Below, in pieces: positions 35,547-45,427 of a stretch of DNA of 64,000 nucleotides. Source of the stretch: Halopseudomonas bauzanensis (lineage in GTDB: Bacteria; Pseudomonadota; Gammaproteobacteria; Pseudomonadales; Pseudomonadaceae); assembly GCF_900114735.1 (NCBI RefSeq), contig NZ_FOUA01000009.1, positions 26,706-90,705 of the forward strand. Reading direction: 5' to 3'. The translations under genes were made by a program, and so were the position numbers. The notes under the pieces were generated by a model that worked only from the letters and a program-made list of their open reading frames with translations, had not been told where the DNA came from and did not search any database. Position 1 is the stretch's first letter. The number at the start of each line of letters is the position of its first letter.

Positions 35547-35571
35547 CCATGCATCTGTAACCGAGGCAATC

Positions 35572-36237
35572 ATGTTTACCGGGATAATCGAAGCAGTTGG
35601 ACAGATCCACAGCCTGCAGCCACGCAGCGGCGATGTGCGGGCTTATGTGAAGACCGGCAAGCTGGACCTGGCCGACGTCAAGTTGGGTGACAGCATCGCC
35701 GTCAACGGCGTGTGTCTGACGGTCGTGGAACTGCCCGGCGATGGTTTCTGGGCGGATGTCAGCCAGGAAACCATGCGCCGCAGCGCCTTTACTGAGCTGA
35801 AGGTGGGCAGCCGGGTGAATCTGGAGAAGGCGTTAACCGCCTCCACCCGGCTGGGCGGACATCTGGTCAGCGGCCACGTCGATGGCGTCGGCAAGGTCCT
35901 GTCACGGGAAGAGGAGGCGCGCTCGGTGCGCTTTCGCATCGAAGCGCCGGCGGCGCTGGCCCGCTATATCGCCGAGAAGGGTTCGATTACCGTGGATGGC
36001 ACCAGCCTCACGGTCAACGGGGTTGATGGTGCGATCTTCGACCTGAACATCGTCCCGCACACCCTGCAGGAAACCGTGATGGGCGATTACCAGCCCGGCC
36101 GTCCGGTGAACCTGGAGGTAGATGTGATCGCCCGTTATCTGGAACGTCTGCTGCTGGGTGACAAGGCTGCCGAAGCGGGCGCCGCCCCCGGTATCAACAT
36201 GGCGTTTCTTGCCGAGAACGGCTTTCTGAAGTCCTGA
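35572..36237 (+). CDS. ribE: Riboflavin synthase, alpha subunit
   Basis: A 221-residue enzyme that dismutates two 6,7-dimethyl-8-ribityllumazine molecules into riboflavin. It has the expected internal duplication: the first half starts MFTGIIEAVGQI and contains GDSIAVNGVCLTVVEL, and the second half has GKVLSREEEARSVRFRIEAP and GSITVDGTSLTVNGVDG. The name ribC is used for the same enzyme in E. coli. It is 25 bases after nhaD and 21 bases before the ribBA-like gene. Confidence 0.96.
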   Translation: MFTGIIEAVGQIHSLQPRSGDVRAYVKTGKLDLADVKLGDSIAVNGVCLTVVELPGDGFWADVSQETMRRSAFTELKVGSRVNLEKALTASTRLGGHLVSGHVDGVGKVLSREEEARSVRFRIEAPAALARYIAEKGSITVDGTSLTVNGVDGAIFDLNIVPHTLQETVMGDYQPGRPVNLEVDVIARYLERLLLGDKAAEAGAAPGINMAFLAENGFLKS

Positions 36238-36258
36238 CAACGTGCCCGGGAGGGCCGT

Positions 36259-37353
36259 ATGAAACTGAATACTATTGAAGAACTGATTGAAGATATCCGC
36301 GCCGGCAAGATGGTCATCCTGATGGATGATGAGGACCGCGAGAATGAAGGCGACCTGATCATGGCCGCCGAAGCCTGCAAGGCCGAAGACATCAACTTCA
36401 TGGCGCGTTATGGTCGCGGCCTGATCTGCATGCCCATGAGCCTGGAGCGCTGCGAACGGCTCAAGCTGCCGCTGATGGTGCAGCGCAATGGCTCGGGGTT
36501 CGGCACCAAGTTCACCGTTTCCATTGAAGCCGCCGAAGGTGTCACCACCGGCATTTCCGCTGCCGACCGGGCGCGCACCGTGGAAGCGGCCGCCGCCCCC
36601 GATGCTGTCGCCGAAGATATCGTCAGCCCCGGTCATATCTTCCCGTTGATGGCTCAGCCCGGTGGTGTACTGGCGCGGGCCGGCCATACCGAAGCCGCCT
36701 GTGATCTGGCGCGCATGGGTGGTTTCGGTGAGTCCGGCGTCATCTGCGAGATCATGAACGAGGATGGCAGCATGGCGCGGCGTCCCGAACTGGAAGCCTT
36801 TGCCGAAGAGCACGACCTGAAGATCGGTACCATTGCCGACCTGATCCACTACCGCCTGCTCAATGAGCGCACCGTGCAGCGGGTTTCCGAGCAGCCGCTG
36901 GATACCGAGCTGGGCACCTTCAACCTGGTGACCTACAAGGACAGCCTGGAAAACGCCGTACACCTGGCCTTGACCCTGGGCGAGATCGAACCGGAACAGC
37001 CGACCCTGGTGCGGGTGCACAACATGGACCCGCTGCGCGACCTGTTCATGGTCAAGCAGCCGGGCCGCTGGAGCCTGCGCGCGGCCATGGCCAAGCTGGC
37101 CGAGCAGGGCAATGGCGTGGTGTTGTTGCTGGGCAACCAGATGGAAGGCGACGAATTGCTGCACCATGTGCAACAGCTGAGCGGCGATGAGCCGGCAGTG
37201 CGCCGTCCCACCACCTACAATACCGTAGGGGCCGGCTCGCAGATCCTGCGCGATCTGGGTGTACGCAAGATGCGGCTGCTATCGTTGCCGATGCGCTTCA
37301 ACGCCATATCCGGGTTCGACCTGGAAGTAGTAGAATACCTGCCCTGCGAATAA
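36259..37353 (+). CDS. ribB: 3,4-dihydroxy-2-butanone-4-phosphate synthase with degenerate RibA-like domain (RibBX-type)
   Basis: A 364-residue protein. Residues 1 to about 200 are the DHBP synthase, with the acidic loop [12 protein letters not shown] and the later [23 protein letters not shown]. The remaining residues resemble GTP cyclohydrolase II, but the zinc motif C-X10-RCDC seen in the stand-alone RibA at 39956 is missing; the corresponding place reads [15 protein letters not shown]. The second domain is therefore probably not a working cyclohydrolase, matching the RibBX arrangement described in some gammaproteobacteria. A GC-rich stem-loop separates it from ribH. Confidence 0.93.
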   Translation: MKLNTIEELIEDIRAGKMVILMDDEDRENEGDLIMAAEACKAEDINFMARYGRGLICMPMSLERCERLKLPLMVQRNGSGFGTKFTVSIEAAEGVTTGISAADRARTVEAAAAPDAVAEDIVSPGHIFPLMAQPGGVLARAGHTEAACDLARMGGFGESGVICEIMNEDGSMARRPELEAFAEEHDLKIGTIADLIHYRLLNERTVQRVSEQPLDTELGTFNLVTYKDSLENAVHLALTLGEIEPEQPTLVRVHNMDPLRDLFMVKQPGRWSLRAAMAKLAEQGNGVVLLLGNQMEGDELLHHVQQLSGDEPAVRRPTTYNTVGAGSQILRDLGVRKMRLLSLPMRFNAISGFDLEVVEYLPCE

Positions 37354-37368
37354 ACGCATTTGGATTCA

Positions 37369-37391
37369 CGGCGGCGCCTGGCGCGCCGCCG
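37369..37391. terminator. GC-rich stem-loop between ribBA-type gene and ribH
   Basis: CGGCGGCGC pairs perfectly with GCGCCGCCG around a five-base loop and is followed by GTTCTTT. It may act as an intra-operon attenuator that lowers transcription into ribH-nusB-thiL. The T-run is short, so read-through is expected. Confidence 0.5.
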
Positions 37392-37411
37392 GTTCTTTAA
37401 GAGAGATTGAC

Positions 37412-37888
37412 ATGACTGCTATCCGTACCATCGAAGGCGACTTCGTCGCTGCACAGGGTCGTTACGCCTTGGTTGTCGGCCGCTTCAACAGCTTTGTGGT
37501 TGAAAGCCTGGTCGACGGCGCCGTTGACACCCTCAAGCGCCATGGGGTCAAGGAAGCCGACATCACCATCGTTCGCGTCCCCGGTGCCTTTGAAATTCCG
37601 CTGATGGTGCGCAAGGTTGCTGATCTCAAGCAATACGACGCCATCATCACTCTGGGGGCAGTCATTCGTGGTGGCACCCCGCACTTCGAATACGTCGCCG
37701 GCGAATGCGTCAAGGGCGTAGGCGCGGTGTCGCTGGAAACCGGTATTCCGGTAGCCTTCGGCGTACTGACTGTCGACAGCATCGAGCAGGCCATCGAGCG
37801 TTCCGGTACCAAGGCAGGTAACAAGGGCGCGGAAGCCGCCCTCTCGGCAATCGAAATGGTCAGCGTGATCAAGCAGCTGGAGGCCTAA
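37412..37888 (+). CDS. ribH: 6,7-dimethyl-8-ribityllumazine synthase
   Basis: A 158-residue lumazine synthase that condenses 5-amino-6-ribitylamino-uracil with dihydroxybutanone phosphate. Family marks are [30 protein letters not shown], and [18 protein letters not shown] with the conserved His and substrate-binding residues. It directly competes with CofH for the same uracil-derived substrate, since F420 genes are present. It ends one base before the nusB start. Confidence 0.96.
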   Translation: MTAIRTIEGDFVAAQGRYALVVGRFNSFVVESLVDGAVDTLKRHGVKEADITIVRVPGAFEIPLMVRKVADLKQYDAIITLGAVIRGGTPHFEYVAGECVKGVGAVSLETGIPVAFGVLTVDSIEQAIERSGTKAGNKGAEAALSAIEMVSVIKQLEA

Positions 37889-38377
37889 GTGGCTGATCAC
37901 GACGCGAAACCCAAGCGTTCCGGCGGGCAATCCCGCAACGCCATGCGCCGCAAGGCCCGCAGCCTTGCGCTGCAGGCCCTGTACTCCTGGCATATGGCTG
38001 GCCAGTCACTGACGGACATCGAGGCGCAACTGCGCAGCGATCCCGAATATGACTTCGACAGTGCGGACGGTGCCTACTTCCGTGAGCTGTTGCTGGGCGT
38101 GCCGCAGAATCTCCATGAGATCGATGGCCACCTGGAGCAGGTGCTGGATCGGGGGATCGCTGAAGTTGATCCCATCGAGCTGGCCATCCTGCGCATCGGC
38201 GTGTTTGAAATGATCCGCCGTGTGGACGTGCCCTACAAGGTGGTGATCAACGAAGGCATCGAGATGGCCAAGACCTTCGGCGCCACCGATGGTCACAAAT
38301 ACGTCAACGGCATCCTCGACAAGCTGGCACCCCGCCTGCGCAGTGTCGAGGTGAATGCGTCCCGTCGGGGGCGCTGA
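37889..38377 (+). CDS. nusB: Transcription antitermination factor NusB
   Basis: A 162-residue helical protein that binds boxA RNA with NusE and aids rRNA antitermination. It starts with GTG immediately after the ribH stop. Conserved stretches are [20 protein letters not shown] and the C-terminal [35 protein letters not shown]. It sits between ribH and thiL as in most pseudomonads. A boxA is visible at the end of the window. Confidence 0.96.
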   Translation: MADHDAKPKRSGGQSRNAMRRKARSLALQALYSWHMAGQSLTDIEAQLRSDPEYDFDSADGAYFRELLLGVPQNLHEIDGHLEQVLDRGIAEVDPIELAILRIGVFEMIRRVDVPYKVVINEGIEMAKTFGATDGHKYVNGILDKLAPRLRSVEVNASRRGR

Positions 38378-38398
38378 GCCACGGCAGGAGCAGCAGCC

Positions 38399-39385
38399 AT
38401 GCCGCTGGGCGAATTCGGACTGATCGGCCGCTACTTCCAGCGCGCGGCGCTGGAGCAGGCGGGCGGGCATACCAAGGTCGCACTCGGCATCGGTGATGAC
38501 GCTGCCCTGTTGACGCCGACACCGGGCTGCCAGTGGGTCATATCCACTGACAGTCTGGTGCAGGGCGTACACTTCCCCGAACACTATTCCCCCCAGGATC
38601 TCGGCTACCGCGCATTGGCGGTGGCGGTCAGCGATCTGGCGGCCATGGCCGCCACGCCGGTGGGCTTCACCCTGGCGTTGACCCTGCCCGCGGTGGATGA
38701 ACACTGGCTGCAGGCATTCTCCACGGGCCTGGCCGCTTGTGCCACGGATCACCACATCAGCCTGATTGGCGGCGACACTACCCGTGGCCCCCTGAATATC
38801 GGCGTCAGTGTCTTTGGCGAGGCGCCGCAGGGGCAGGCCTTGCGCCGTGCCGGCGCCCGTCCGGGAGACCTGCTGTGTGTCGGTGGCCCTCTCGGTGATG
38901 GCGCCGCTGGTCTTGCTGTGGTGCTGGAGCAGGGGCTGCCGGATAACCTGGCCGCGCCGGCCCGTGAGTATCTCGCTGCGCGTTTCTGGCGGCCACGGGC
39001 CCAGTGTGAGTTGGGTGTCGCGCTGGCAGGGATAGCGTCCGCCGGGCTGGACGTCTCGGATGGCCTGCTGCAGGATGCGGGACACCTGGCCGGTGCCAGC
39101 GGCGTGGCGCTGCATATACATGGCGCCGATCTGCCCTGTTCCGCGGCCCTGCGCGCCTGGCCGGCTGCTCAGCAGCGGGAATGGATGCTGCGCGGCGGAG
39201 ATGATTACGTCCTGTTGTTCACCTTGCCGCCGGAGCACGCCGCGCTGGTCGCGCAATGGGCCGGTCAGGGCTGGCCGGTCAGGGTGATCGGCGAAGCGGC
39301 GGCGGGCAGTGGGGTCTGGCTGGACGGTCAGGCGACCAGCGGCGCCGGTGGTTATCAACACTTCAAGGAATCCAAGCATGGCTGA
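38399..39385 (+). CDS. thiL: Thiamine-monophosphate kinase
   Basis: A 328-residue kinase of the PurM/ThiL family that makes thiamine diphosphate from thiamine monophosphate and ATP. It begins with GEFGLIGRYFQ and has GIGDDAALLTP, STDSLVQGVHFP, and IGGDTTRGP, the metal- and nucleotide-binding motifs. It overlaps the following pgpA gene by eight bases. Confidence 0.95.
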   Translation: MPLGEFGLIGRYFQRAALEQAGGHTKVALGIGDDAALLTPTPGCQWVISTDSLVQGVHFPEHYSPQDLGYRALAVAVSDLAAMAATPVGFTLALTLPAVDEHWLQAFSTGLAACATDHHISLIGGDTTRGPLNIGVSVFGEAPQGQALRRAGARPGDLLCVGGPLGDGAAGLAVVLEQGLPDNLAAPAREYLAARFWRPRAQCELGVALAGIASAGLDVSDGLLQDAGHLAGASGVALHIHGADLPCSAALRAWPAAQQREWMLRGGDDYVLLFTLPPEHAALVAQWAGQGWPVRVIGEAAAGSGVWLDGQATSGAGGYQHFKESKHG

Positions 39386-39872
39386 ATCCCATGAACTAAC
39401 GCCGGCCTCGGTATGGCGCAACCCCATCCACTTTCTGGCGTTCGGCTTTGGTAGCGGCGCGCTGCCCAAGGCGCCGGGCACTTGGGGCTCGCTGGTCGCA
39501 TTGCCTTTCGTGCTGCTGTGGCAGCAATTGCCGCCCGGCGGCTATGCGCTGGTGCTGGTGCTGAGTACGCTGCTGGGCATCTGGCTGTGCCATCGCACCG
39601 CCGCCGATCTGGGTGTGCACGATCATGGTGGCATCGTCTGGGACGAGTTCGTCGGCGTGTGGATCACCCTGTGGCTGGCGCCGCCCGGCTGGCTGTGGCT
39701 GATCATCGGCTTTCTGCTGTTTCGCCTGTTCGACATCTGGAAGCCCTGGCCAATCGGCTGGGTGGATCGGCAGGTCAGCGGCGGGCTGGGCATCATGCTC
39801 GACGATATACTCGCCGGCATCATGGCCTTGCTGGTATTGCTGGCACTGGCCGCGATCCCCGGCCTGGCATGA
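39378..39872 (+). CDS. pgpA: Phosphatidylglycerophosphatase A
   Basis: A 164-residue inner-membrane phosphatase that converts phosphatidylglycerophosphate to phosphatidylglycerol. Typical motifs are FGFGSGALPKAPGTWGSLVALP near the N-terminus, HDHGGIVWDEFVGVW with the conserved acidic residues, and RLFDIWKPWPIGW. The start at 39378 overlaps the thiL end, and upstream in-frame sequence has no match to the family. Confidence 0.95.
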   Translation: MAESHELTPASVWRNPIHFLAFGFGSGALPKAPGTWGSLVALPFVLLWQQLPPGGYALVLVLSTLLGIWLCHRTAADLGVHDHGGIVWDEFVGVWITLWLAPPGWLWLIIGFLLFRLFDIWKPWPIGWVDRQVSGGLGIMLDDILAGIMALLVLLALAAIPGLA

Positions 39873-39955
39873 GAGGGCACATCGGCGCTGACTGCGGTGC
39901 CCATGTGCTGTTAAGATAACGGCCCTCTAATCAGCGTGGTCGTACAGGAGACAGC

Positions 39956-40567
39956 GTGCCAGTCACCTTTGTTGCGTCATCCCAATTGCCCACCCAGTGG
40001 GGCACTTTTACCATGCACGGCTTCCTTGAGCCCGGTACCGGCAAGGAGCACGTGGTGTTGACCATGGGCGACGTAAGCGACGGTCAGCCGGTGCTGGGGC
40101 GCTTGCATTCCGAATGTCTGACCGGCGACGCGCTGTTCAGCCTGCGTTGCGACTGCGGTTTCCAGCTGGAAGCGGCCCTGAAGGCGATAGCCGAAGAAGG
40201 TCGTGGTGCGCTGCTGTATCTGCGTCAGGAAGGCCGCGGCATTGGTCTGATGAACAAGATCCGCGCCTATCATCTGCAGGACGGCGGCGCCGACACCGTC
40301 GAGGCCAACGAGCTGCTCGGTTTCGGCGCGGATCAGCGTGACTACGGCATCTGCAAGCCGATGCTGGCGCATCTGGGGATTACCAGCCTCAAGCTGCTGA
40401 CCAACAACCCGCGCAAGGTCAAGGCGCTGGAAGACTTCGGCATCACGGTGGCCGAGCGCATCCCGCTGAAGACCGGTCTCAATCCGTTCAATCGCAACTA
40501 CCTGGCCACCAAGGCCGGCAAGCTCGGTCATTTGCTGGGCACCATTCACCAGGCCGAGGCAGAATGA
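39956..40567 (+). CDS. ribA: GTP cyclohydrolase II
   Basis: A 203-residue zinc enzyme for the first committed step of riboflavin (and here also F420) synthesis. The zinc motif is complete: [19 protein letters not shown]. The GTP-binding stretch [16 protein letters not shown] follows. It starts with GTG after AGGAGACAGC. It is the only intact cyclohydrolase II in the window, since the ribB fusion lacks the zinc cysteines. The next gene overlaps its stop by four bases. Confidence 0.96.
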   Translation: MPVTFVASSQLPTQWGTFTMHGFLEPGTGKEHVVLTMGDVSDGQPVLGRLHSECLTGDALFSLRCDCGFQLEAALKAIAEEGRGALLYLRQEGRGIGLMNKIRAYHLQDGGADTVEANELLGFGADQRDYGICKPMLAHLGITSLKLLTNNPRKVKALEDFGITVAERIPLKTGLNPFNRNYLATKAGKLGHLLGTIHQAEAE

Positions 40568-40992
40568 TGCTTGATACCCGTCCCCACTGGCAGGCGATGC
40601 GCCGCAACTGGCGCATGCAATGTCTGGCTTCGCTGATTTTGCCGATTGCCGTGGTCTGGTTCTTCCATGATCGCCAGGGCGCTTACCCGGAAGTGGCGCT
40701 GCCGCTGTTCATTGCCGGGCTGTTGACCCTGCTGCTGAGTGTCTGGCGCTACCGTCACTTCCGCCAGGCAGTGATCGATGCCGACGCCCAGCAGGATAGC
40801 GCCGAGGCCGAATCGGCCTGGACTCGCCTGCACCATCAGCAACTGCTGGGTCTGACGCATGCCAAACTGCCCGGCTGGCTGGGCATGTTGCATTACGTCT
40901 GCACGCTGGAAATGACCCCGTTGATCCTGCTGGTGCTCGCCAGTCAGGGCGCCATGTTGCTGTATCGGCCGCCGGCACAGCGTTTCGGTTGA
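40564..40992 (+). CDS. Small inner-membrane protein of unknown function
   Basis: A 142-residue protein I do not recognise. It has two hydrophobic helices near residues 20-52 ([17 protein letters not shown] and [18 protein letters not shown]), a hydrophilic middle, and a third at about 110-132. It overlaps ribA by four bases (ATGA), so it is probably co-translated. No catalytic motif is visible. Confidence 0.75.
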   Translation: MMLDTRPHWQAMRRNWRMQCLASLILPIAVVWFFHDRQGAYPEVALPLFIAGLLTLLLSVWRYRHFRQAVIDADAQQDSAEAESAWTRLHHQQLLGLTHAKLPGWLGMLHYVCTLEMTPLILLVLASQGAMLLYRPPAQRFG

Positions 40993-41041
40993 TTGCGCCG
41001 CCCAGGCGTTTTCTGTACCGACCTCGATAGTATCAACCAGT

Positions 41042-41068
41042 ACGCCGCCCCAACTGTGGGGGCGGCGT
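41042..41068. terminator. Stem-loop between convergent genes
   Basis: ACGCCGCCCC pairs perfectly with GGGGCGGCGT around a seven-base loop. It lies between the rightward ribA operon and the leftward mks operon, so it may end both. T-runs are weak on each side. Confidence 0.65.
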
Positions 41069-41078
41069 TACCCGTCGT

Positions 41079-44000
41079 CTACACCATCTCCATGAAATCC
41101 AGCGCCCCCTGCTGACGAATCACCCGGCGGTGGTTGGCCCACAGCTCGGTGATGCGCTCGCGGTTGAGCTGCTGGCGATCGAGCAGCACGCGGGTGTTGA
41201 GCTCACCCACCGCGCGGGGGCTGGGCACCTTGCTGAACACGAACTGGTTGCTGATCAGCTCCAGGAAGGGGCCGGCCTTGCTGGTCGGCATGATGAAGAT
41301 CAGCTGCAGGCCGAGGGTTTCGGTCAGGTAATTGATCACTTCCCGTGAGCGGGTTTCATCCATGTGCATGAAGGCCTCGTCCACAATCACCATGCGCAGG
41401 TGGCTGTCGCCTTCATTGAAGCGGAAGGCGCTGGTCACCGCCGCGGCGCGGATGATGTAGGCCGGGGTCTCCAGCTGACCACCGGAGCCGGTGCCGTATT
41501 CGCTGAGCCGGATCGGCGCCTTGCCTTCGGGGTGCTTGAGGATGTCGTAACGGCGGTAGCGACGGTAATCGCTGATCCGTTCGAGCTCGCGCAGGGCCTG
41601 CTGTTCATCACCGTCGAGCAGCAATCCGAGCAGCTGATCACGCACCGCCGCGCCCTTGCCGGACAGGTGGGCATCGAAGAGGCTGGCACCGTCACCGAGG
41701 TTCGGCATCTGCGTGACTTCGCGGAAGAACTCCCAGTATTCCTTGTATTCCGGCACCCAGCTCCACTCGAACTGGAAGCTCTCGCGGTCGGCGCCGAAGC
41801 GGTGATGCTGCAGCTCGGTGTTGAGCCCTTCCAGGGTACGACCACCATCGTTGATCGCCTGGTGGATCTCGTGACACAGATCGGTGATGAAGGTGCTGTT
41901 GAAGCTGTCACGCAGCTTGATCAACTGCTCCTGCTTTTCCAGCAGCACGTTGTTGCGCAGCCGATTATGCAGATTGTCCAGTTGCTGGCGCAGGCCACAG
42001 ACATGCTCGAAGAACGCCAGGCTGTGCACCTCGGCGGCGGTGTCATGGATCAGGTTGTCCGCCGGCTGCGCCTGCTGGTTGTACTCCTTGAGGCCGCGAT
42101 CAAGCGCGACCGCCAGCTGATAGAGGCTGTCGGTGAGGCTCTTGCTGTCGGCGGCAAAATCGAAATCATCGCCGGCGCGGGTCAGCATCTCGTCGATCTG
42201 GGTCAACCGCTGCTGGGGATCAAGGCCGGTGACGCGGGCGGCGGCTTCGAGCAGATACTGCTCGGCCTCTTCACGTTGCTCCTGCAGTGCATCGCCCTGG
42301 TCTGACAGCGTACGAATACGCTGGTTGATCTGGGTCAGCTGCACGTTCAAGCCACCCAGTTCCTTCTGCAGCTCGCTCTGACGGGTTACCAGCTCGGCGT
42401 GGCGTTCATTGACCCGGTCCAGCTCCTGCTCCACATCGTGGAAGGCGCTCAGGTCCAGGCTGGCCAGCTGCTGCTCGATGTCCTGCAACTGCTGGCGCTG
42501 TTCCAGCAACTGGCTGGCCTGGCTCAGGTAGTCCAGCGGCTTGATACGTTGCAGCGCCGCGGCCAGATGTTTCAGCTGTTCCACGAACTGACGCAGTGCG
42601 TGGCGTTGCAGCTGCAGTTCTTCCAGCTGTTTCTGCTGGGCGCGCAGGTTGCGCTCGCGGGCGGCGACGCCGAACACCAACTGGCTGTCATCGATATCAC
42701 AGCGGAACATGGAGTAGTTGCCCGAACCCATGCCCTCGCGGGTAATGCCCCGCCGAGCCTGGCGCAGGCCCGCAGCATCGTTGACCCGCACCAGCGAGGC
42801 GTAGGAGGCGCGCACATAATGCTCGGCCACGCGGTGGCTGAAACGCAATACGTGGACCACCGAGTCCTTGGGCAGGCTGAGGCGCTCGGCGTCCTGACGG
42901 GCCTTGTCGCCCTGGATCACCCGGGCGCGGTTGCGATCCCGGGCGCTGAGCTGGCGCACGATGCGGATGGCCTCGGCTTCATGGGCCGGCTCGACCAGAA
43001 TGCCGAAGCGCGAACCACCGAGATAGCCTTCGATGGACATCTGCCAGTCGGGATCGGTGACTTCCACATGGTCGCAGAGCACCCGCGGATCGGCTTCCGG
43101 GCATTGCTGGCGGATAGCGGCCAGGGCGTCTTCAACATAGATGGGATAGATCACCCGGCTTTGCTGCAACGTCTTGATCTGCCGCTCGCTGATGGTGATC
43201 TGGCGTTCCAGGTTGGCGAGGGTGCCGGCCCGCTCCTGACTCAGCCGGTCCACCCGTTGCAGCAGGCTGATGCCGTCGGTGCCGGGCTGGGCAAGCAATG
43301 TCGCCAGCCGGTTATGGGTCTGTTGTTGCTGGCGCACATTATCCAGGCCGTGGTGCAGCGGACTCAGGTCGATCCAGTCGTTGGACAGCAATTGGTGCAG
43401 CTCGGCCACCGGTTGCTGCTCGGCAGCCAGTATTTCATCGGCCAGGCTCTTCCAGTTGCGGGTCGTCAGTTCGGGAATTTCCACCCCCACACCGGTGCTC
43501 ACCAGATGCTGTACGGTACGTACCGCCTCCAGGTTGAGATCACGCTGGTGGGCCTGCTCCAGCAGCGGTGCCACGCCCTGCTGCAGCCGCGCGGTGAGTA
43601 GCTGCTGGCGGTTTTCCAGATCATCCTTGCCCTGCAGTGCGGGAATGCCCTGGCGGCGGGCCTCCAATTGCACCAGGTCGCGGTGAGCCTGCTGGGTGCG
43701 CTCATCATTGAGCTGCTGCTCGTCGGTGAGGTCATCGATGCGGGCGCTGATTTCCTGCTGCTTGTCCTTGGCAGCCACGTACTGCTTGCGATTGTGGCTC
43801 CAGTTCTGCGCGGCGGCGGCATAATCCAGGCCGATGCGCTCCAGCCAGCTGTTCTGATAGTCCTCGGTCAGTTGCCGCGACTGTTCCAGCAGACCGACGG
43901 CGCCGCGCACGCGCGCGGCTTCCTGCTCCATCCCGTGCACGGTACGCAGCAGATCGCGGATGCGTTTGATGGTGTCACCGAATTCGCGGGCTTCGAGTAC

Positions 44001-44708
44001 TTCGCCGGCGACGAACTGGTCGATCGAGCGCACCGGCTTGTAAGCCATGAAGTTGGCGAAGGTGCGGGCAGCATTCTTTGCCTCGCGGATGGACACCGCA
44101 TCGCCCTTGCCGCGCAGCGCGCCATACAGGCGGGCCAGGTAGGCACTCTTGCGGTCATAGGTTTCCACCCCTTGCTTGCCGAACTGCTTGCGCAGCAGGT
44201 TGGGCAATTCGGTGAGCGGAATGACATGGCGGCCGTCGTCGGTGTCCCGCACGAAGTCACTGAGCGCCAGCATTTCACCGGGTACGATCATCAGCAACAG
44301 TTCATCCTGACGCGCCTGGCGGCTGCTACCGGCAGTATCCAGATGGGCGCGCACGCCGATCACCGCGGTGAACGGCTCGGCGGTTTCGCCCTGGGTGGGA
44401 TGGAACACGCCGGCGATGTAACCGTCGGTGGTCCAGGGCCGGGCGAAGGCGCCGTCGTCACAACCCAGAACATAGGAGGCGAGGGTACGTACCTGCTTGC
44501 CGCCGCGCCCGCGCTGGGTGGTTTCGTCCTGCCCGGGGTTGTAGTTGAACAGGTTGTCGTGGGCGGCGGTCATCAGTGTCTGCAGGGCATCGGCGGCGGT
44601 GGTCTTGCCGGAGCCGTTGCCGCCGGAGAACAGATTGATCGGGCCGTATTCCATTTCCTCGACCGGCAGGTTGCCCCAGTTGGCGGTAATCGAGCGTTTC
44701 AGATACAT
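41079..44708 (-). CDS. mksB: SMC-like condensin ATPase MksB
   Basis: A 1209-residue SMC/MukB-like ATPase. The Walker A is GGNGSGKTT at about residues 29-37. Long coiled coils (roughly 260-520 and 680-900) flank a central hinge-like globular region, and the C-terminal half has the signature-like YGTGSGGQLETPAYIIRAAAV and Walker B LRMVIVDEAFMHMDE. With MksE and MksF it forms a condensin that compacts or segregates DNA. The order mksF-mksE-mksB matches known Mks operons. No MksG/JetD nuclease gene is adjacent, which argues for chromosome organisation rather than Wadjet plasmid defence. Confidence 0.88.
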   Translation of the reverse strand: MYLKRSITANWGNLPVEEMEYGPINLFSGGNGSGKTTAADALQTLMTAAHDNLFNYNPGQDETTQRGRGGKQVRTLASYVLGCDDGAFARPWTTDGYIAGVFHPTQGETAEPFTAVIGVRAHLDTAGSSRQARQDELLLMIVPGEMLALSDFVRDTDDGRHVIPLTELPNLLRKQFGKQGVETYDRKSAYLARLYGALRGKGDAVSIREAKNAARTFANFMAYKPVRSIDQFVAGEVLEAREFGDTIKRIRDLLRTVHGMEQEAARVRGAVGLLEQSRQLTEDYQNSWLERIGLDYAAAAQNWSHNRKQYVAAKDKQQEISARIDDLTDEQQLNDERTQQAHRDLVQLEARRQGIPALQGKDDLENRQQLLTARLQQGVAPLLEQAHQRDLNLEAVRTVQHLVSTGVGVEIPELTTRNWKSLADEILAAEQQPVAELHQLLSNDWIDLSPLHHGLDNVRQQQQTHNRLATLLAQPGTDGISLLQRVDRLSQERAGTLANLERQITISERQIKTLQQSRVIYPIYVEDALAAIRQQCPEADPRVLCDHVEVTDPDWQMSIEGYLGGSRFGILVEPAHEAEAIRIVRQLSARDRNRARVIQGDKARQDAERLSLPKDSVVHVLRFSHRVAEHYVRASYASLVRVNDAAGLRQARRGITREGMGSGNYSMFRCDIDDSQLVFGVAARERNLRAQQKQLEELQLQRHALRQFVEQLKHLAAALQRIKPLDYLSQASQLLEQRQQLQDIEQQLASLDLSAFHDVEQELDRVNERHAELVTRQSELQKELGGLNVQLTQINQRIRTLSDQGDALQEQREEAEQYLLEAAARVTGLDPQQRLTQIDEMLTRAGDDFDFAADSKSLTDSLYQLAVALDRGLKEYNQQAQPADNLIHDTAAEVHSLAFFEHVCGLRQQLDNLHNRLRNNVLLEKQEQLIKLRDSFNSTFITDLCHEIHQAINDGGRTLEGLNTELQHHRFGADRESFQFEWSWVPEYKEYWEFFREVTQMPNLGDGASLFDAHLSGKGAAVRDQLLGLLLDGDEQQALRELERISDYRRYRRYDILKHPEGKAPIRLSEYGTGSGGQLETPAYIIRAAAVTSAFRFNEGDSHLRMVIVDEAFMHMDETRSREVINYLTETLGLQLIFIMPTSKAGPFLELISNQFVFSKVPSPRAVGELNTRVLLDRQQLNRERITELWANHRRVIRQQGALDFMEMV

Positions 44709-44710
44709 GC

Positions 44711-45427
44711 TCAGTTGGCTCCTTCGGCAAGGTCAGCGGGTTCGTCGATTGGGTCTTCGTCATCCAGTACCACGCCGCCAGCCAGTTGGCTCAGGGCGGT
44801 GTCGGTCACCAGGCTGATGATGCCGGGGCGGATGATCAGCCAGCTTTCGCCATCTTCCATGGAACCGTCGCCAGGGCTGCGCAGCAAGCGCAGCTGGCGC
44901 ATGCGCCGCAGCAGCGCCTGACGCTCGCTGGCCTGTTCCGGCAAGGGCCGGCCGAGCAGGTTGCGGTGGCTCAGGCTGAGGGCTTCGAGCGAGAGCATTA
45001 CCTGCCCCAGCTCGTCTACCTGGCCGTCACGCAGGGCCTTGTCGTATTCGGCACGCAGTACCAGCACCAGCGACACTTCCTGCTGGTTGAGGCGTTCGCG
45101 CAGGCCGTTGTTGAAGCTGTCTTCGCTGTCGGCCAGGCCGGGTACTTCCGCACCCGGCGGGAAGATGCGGACCATGTTGAAGCGTGATTCATGGAGCAGG
45201 CGAATACGCAGGACCCACAGGTAGTCCTCGACCAGCGGCTGCACCTGCAGGAAGCGGTCATAGAGTTCGGCTTCGCGCTTGCTTTCGTCACGGCACAGCA
45301 CGCCGCGGTCGAGGAGCCGGATCATCAGGTCGGAAAAATCATCGGCGCTGATGCCGTGTTGCTGCAGTTGTTCTTCCAGGGCGTCACGCATGGGTATCTT
45401 GTTCCAGTTCGATGATGAAACCGTCAC
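44711..45427 (-). CDS. mksE: Condensin subunit MksE
   Basis: A 238-residue acidic protein lying between MksF and MksB genes. Predicted winged-helix content (for example DALEEQLQQHGISADDFSDLMIRLLDRGVLCRDESKREAELYDRF near the N-terminus) suits the MukE/MksE (KITE) subunits that bind the kleisin and help DNA engagement. It overlaps the mksF stop by 44 bases and is two bases from mksB. Assignment rests on operon position and size more than on short motifs. Confidence 0.82.
   Translation of the reverse strand: MTVSSSNWNKIPMRDALEEQLQQHGISADDFSDLMIRLLDRGVLCRDESKREAELYDRFLQVQPLVEDYLWVLRIRLLHESRFNMVRIFPPGAEVPGLADSEDSFNNGLRERLNQQEVSLVLVLRAEYDKALRDGQVDELGQVMLSLEALSLSHRNLLGRPLPEQASERQALLRRMRQLRLLRSPGDGSMEDGESWLIIRPGIISLVTDTALSQLAGGVVLDDEDPIDEPADLAEGAN

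Noticed and set aside
35547..35571. An FMN riboswitch in front of ribE
   Set aside because: Only 25 bases separate nhaD from ribE, and no FMN-riboswitch conserved blocks are seen there or upstream of nrdR.
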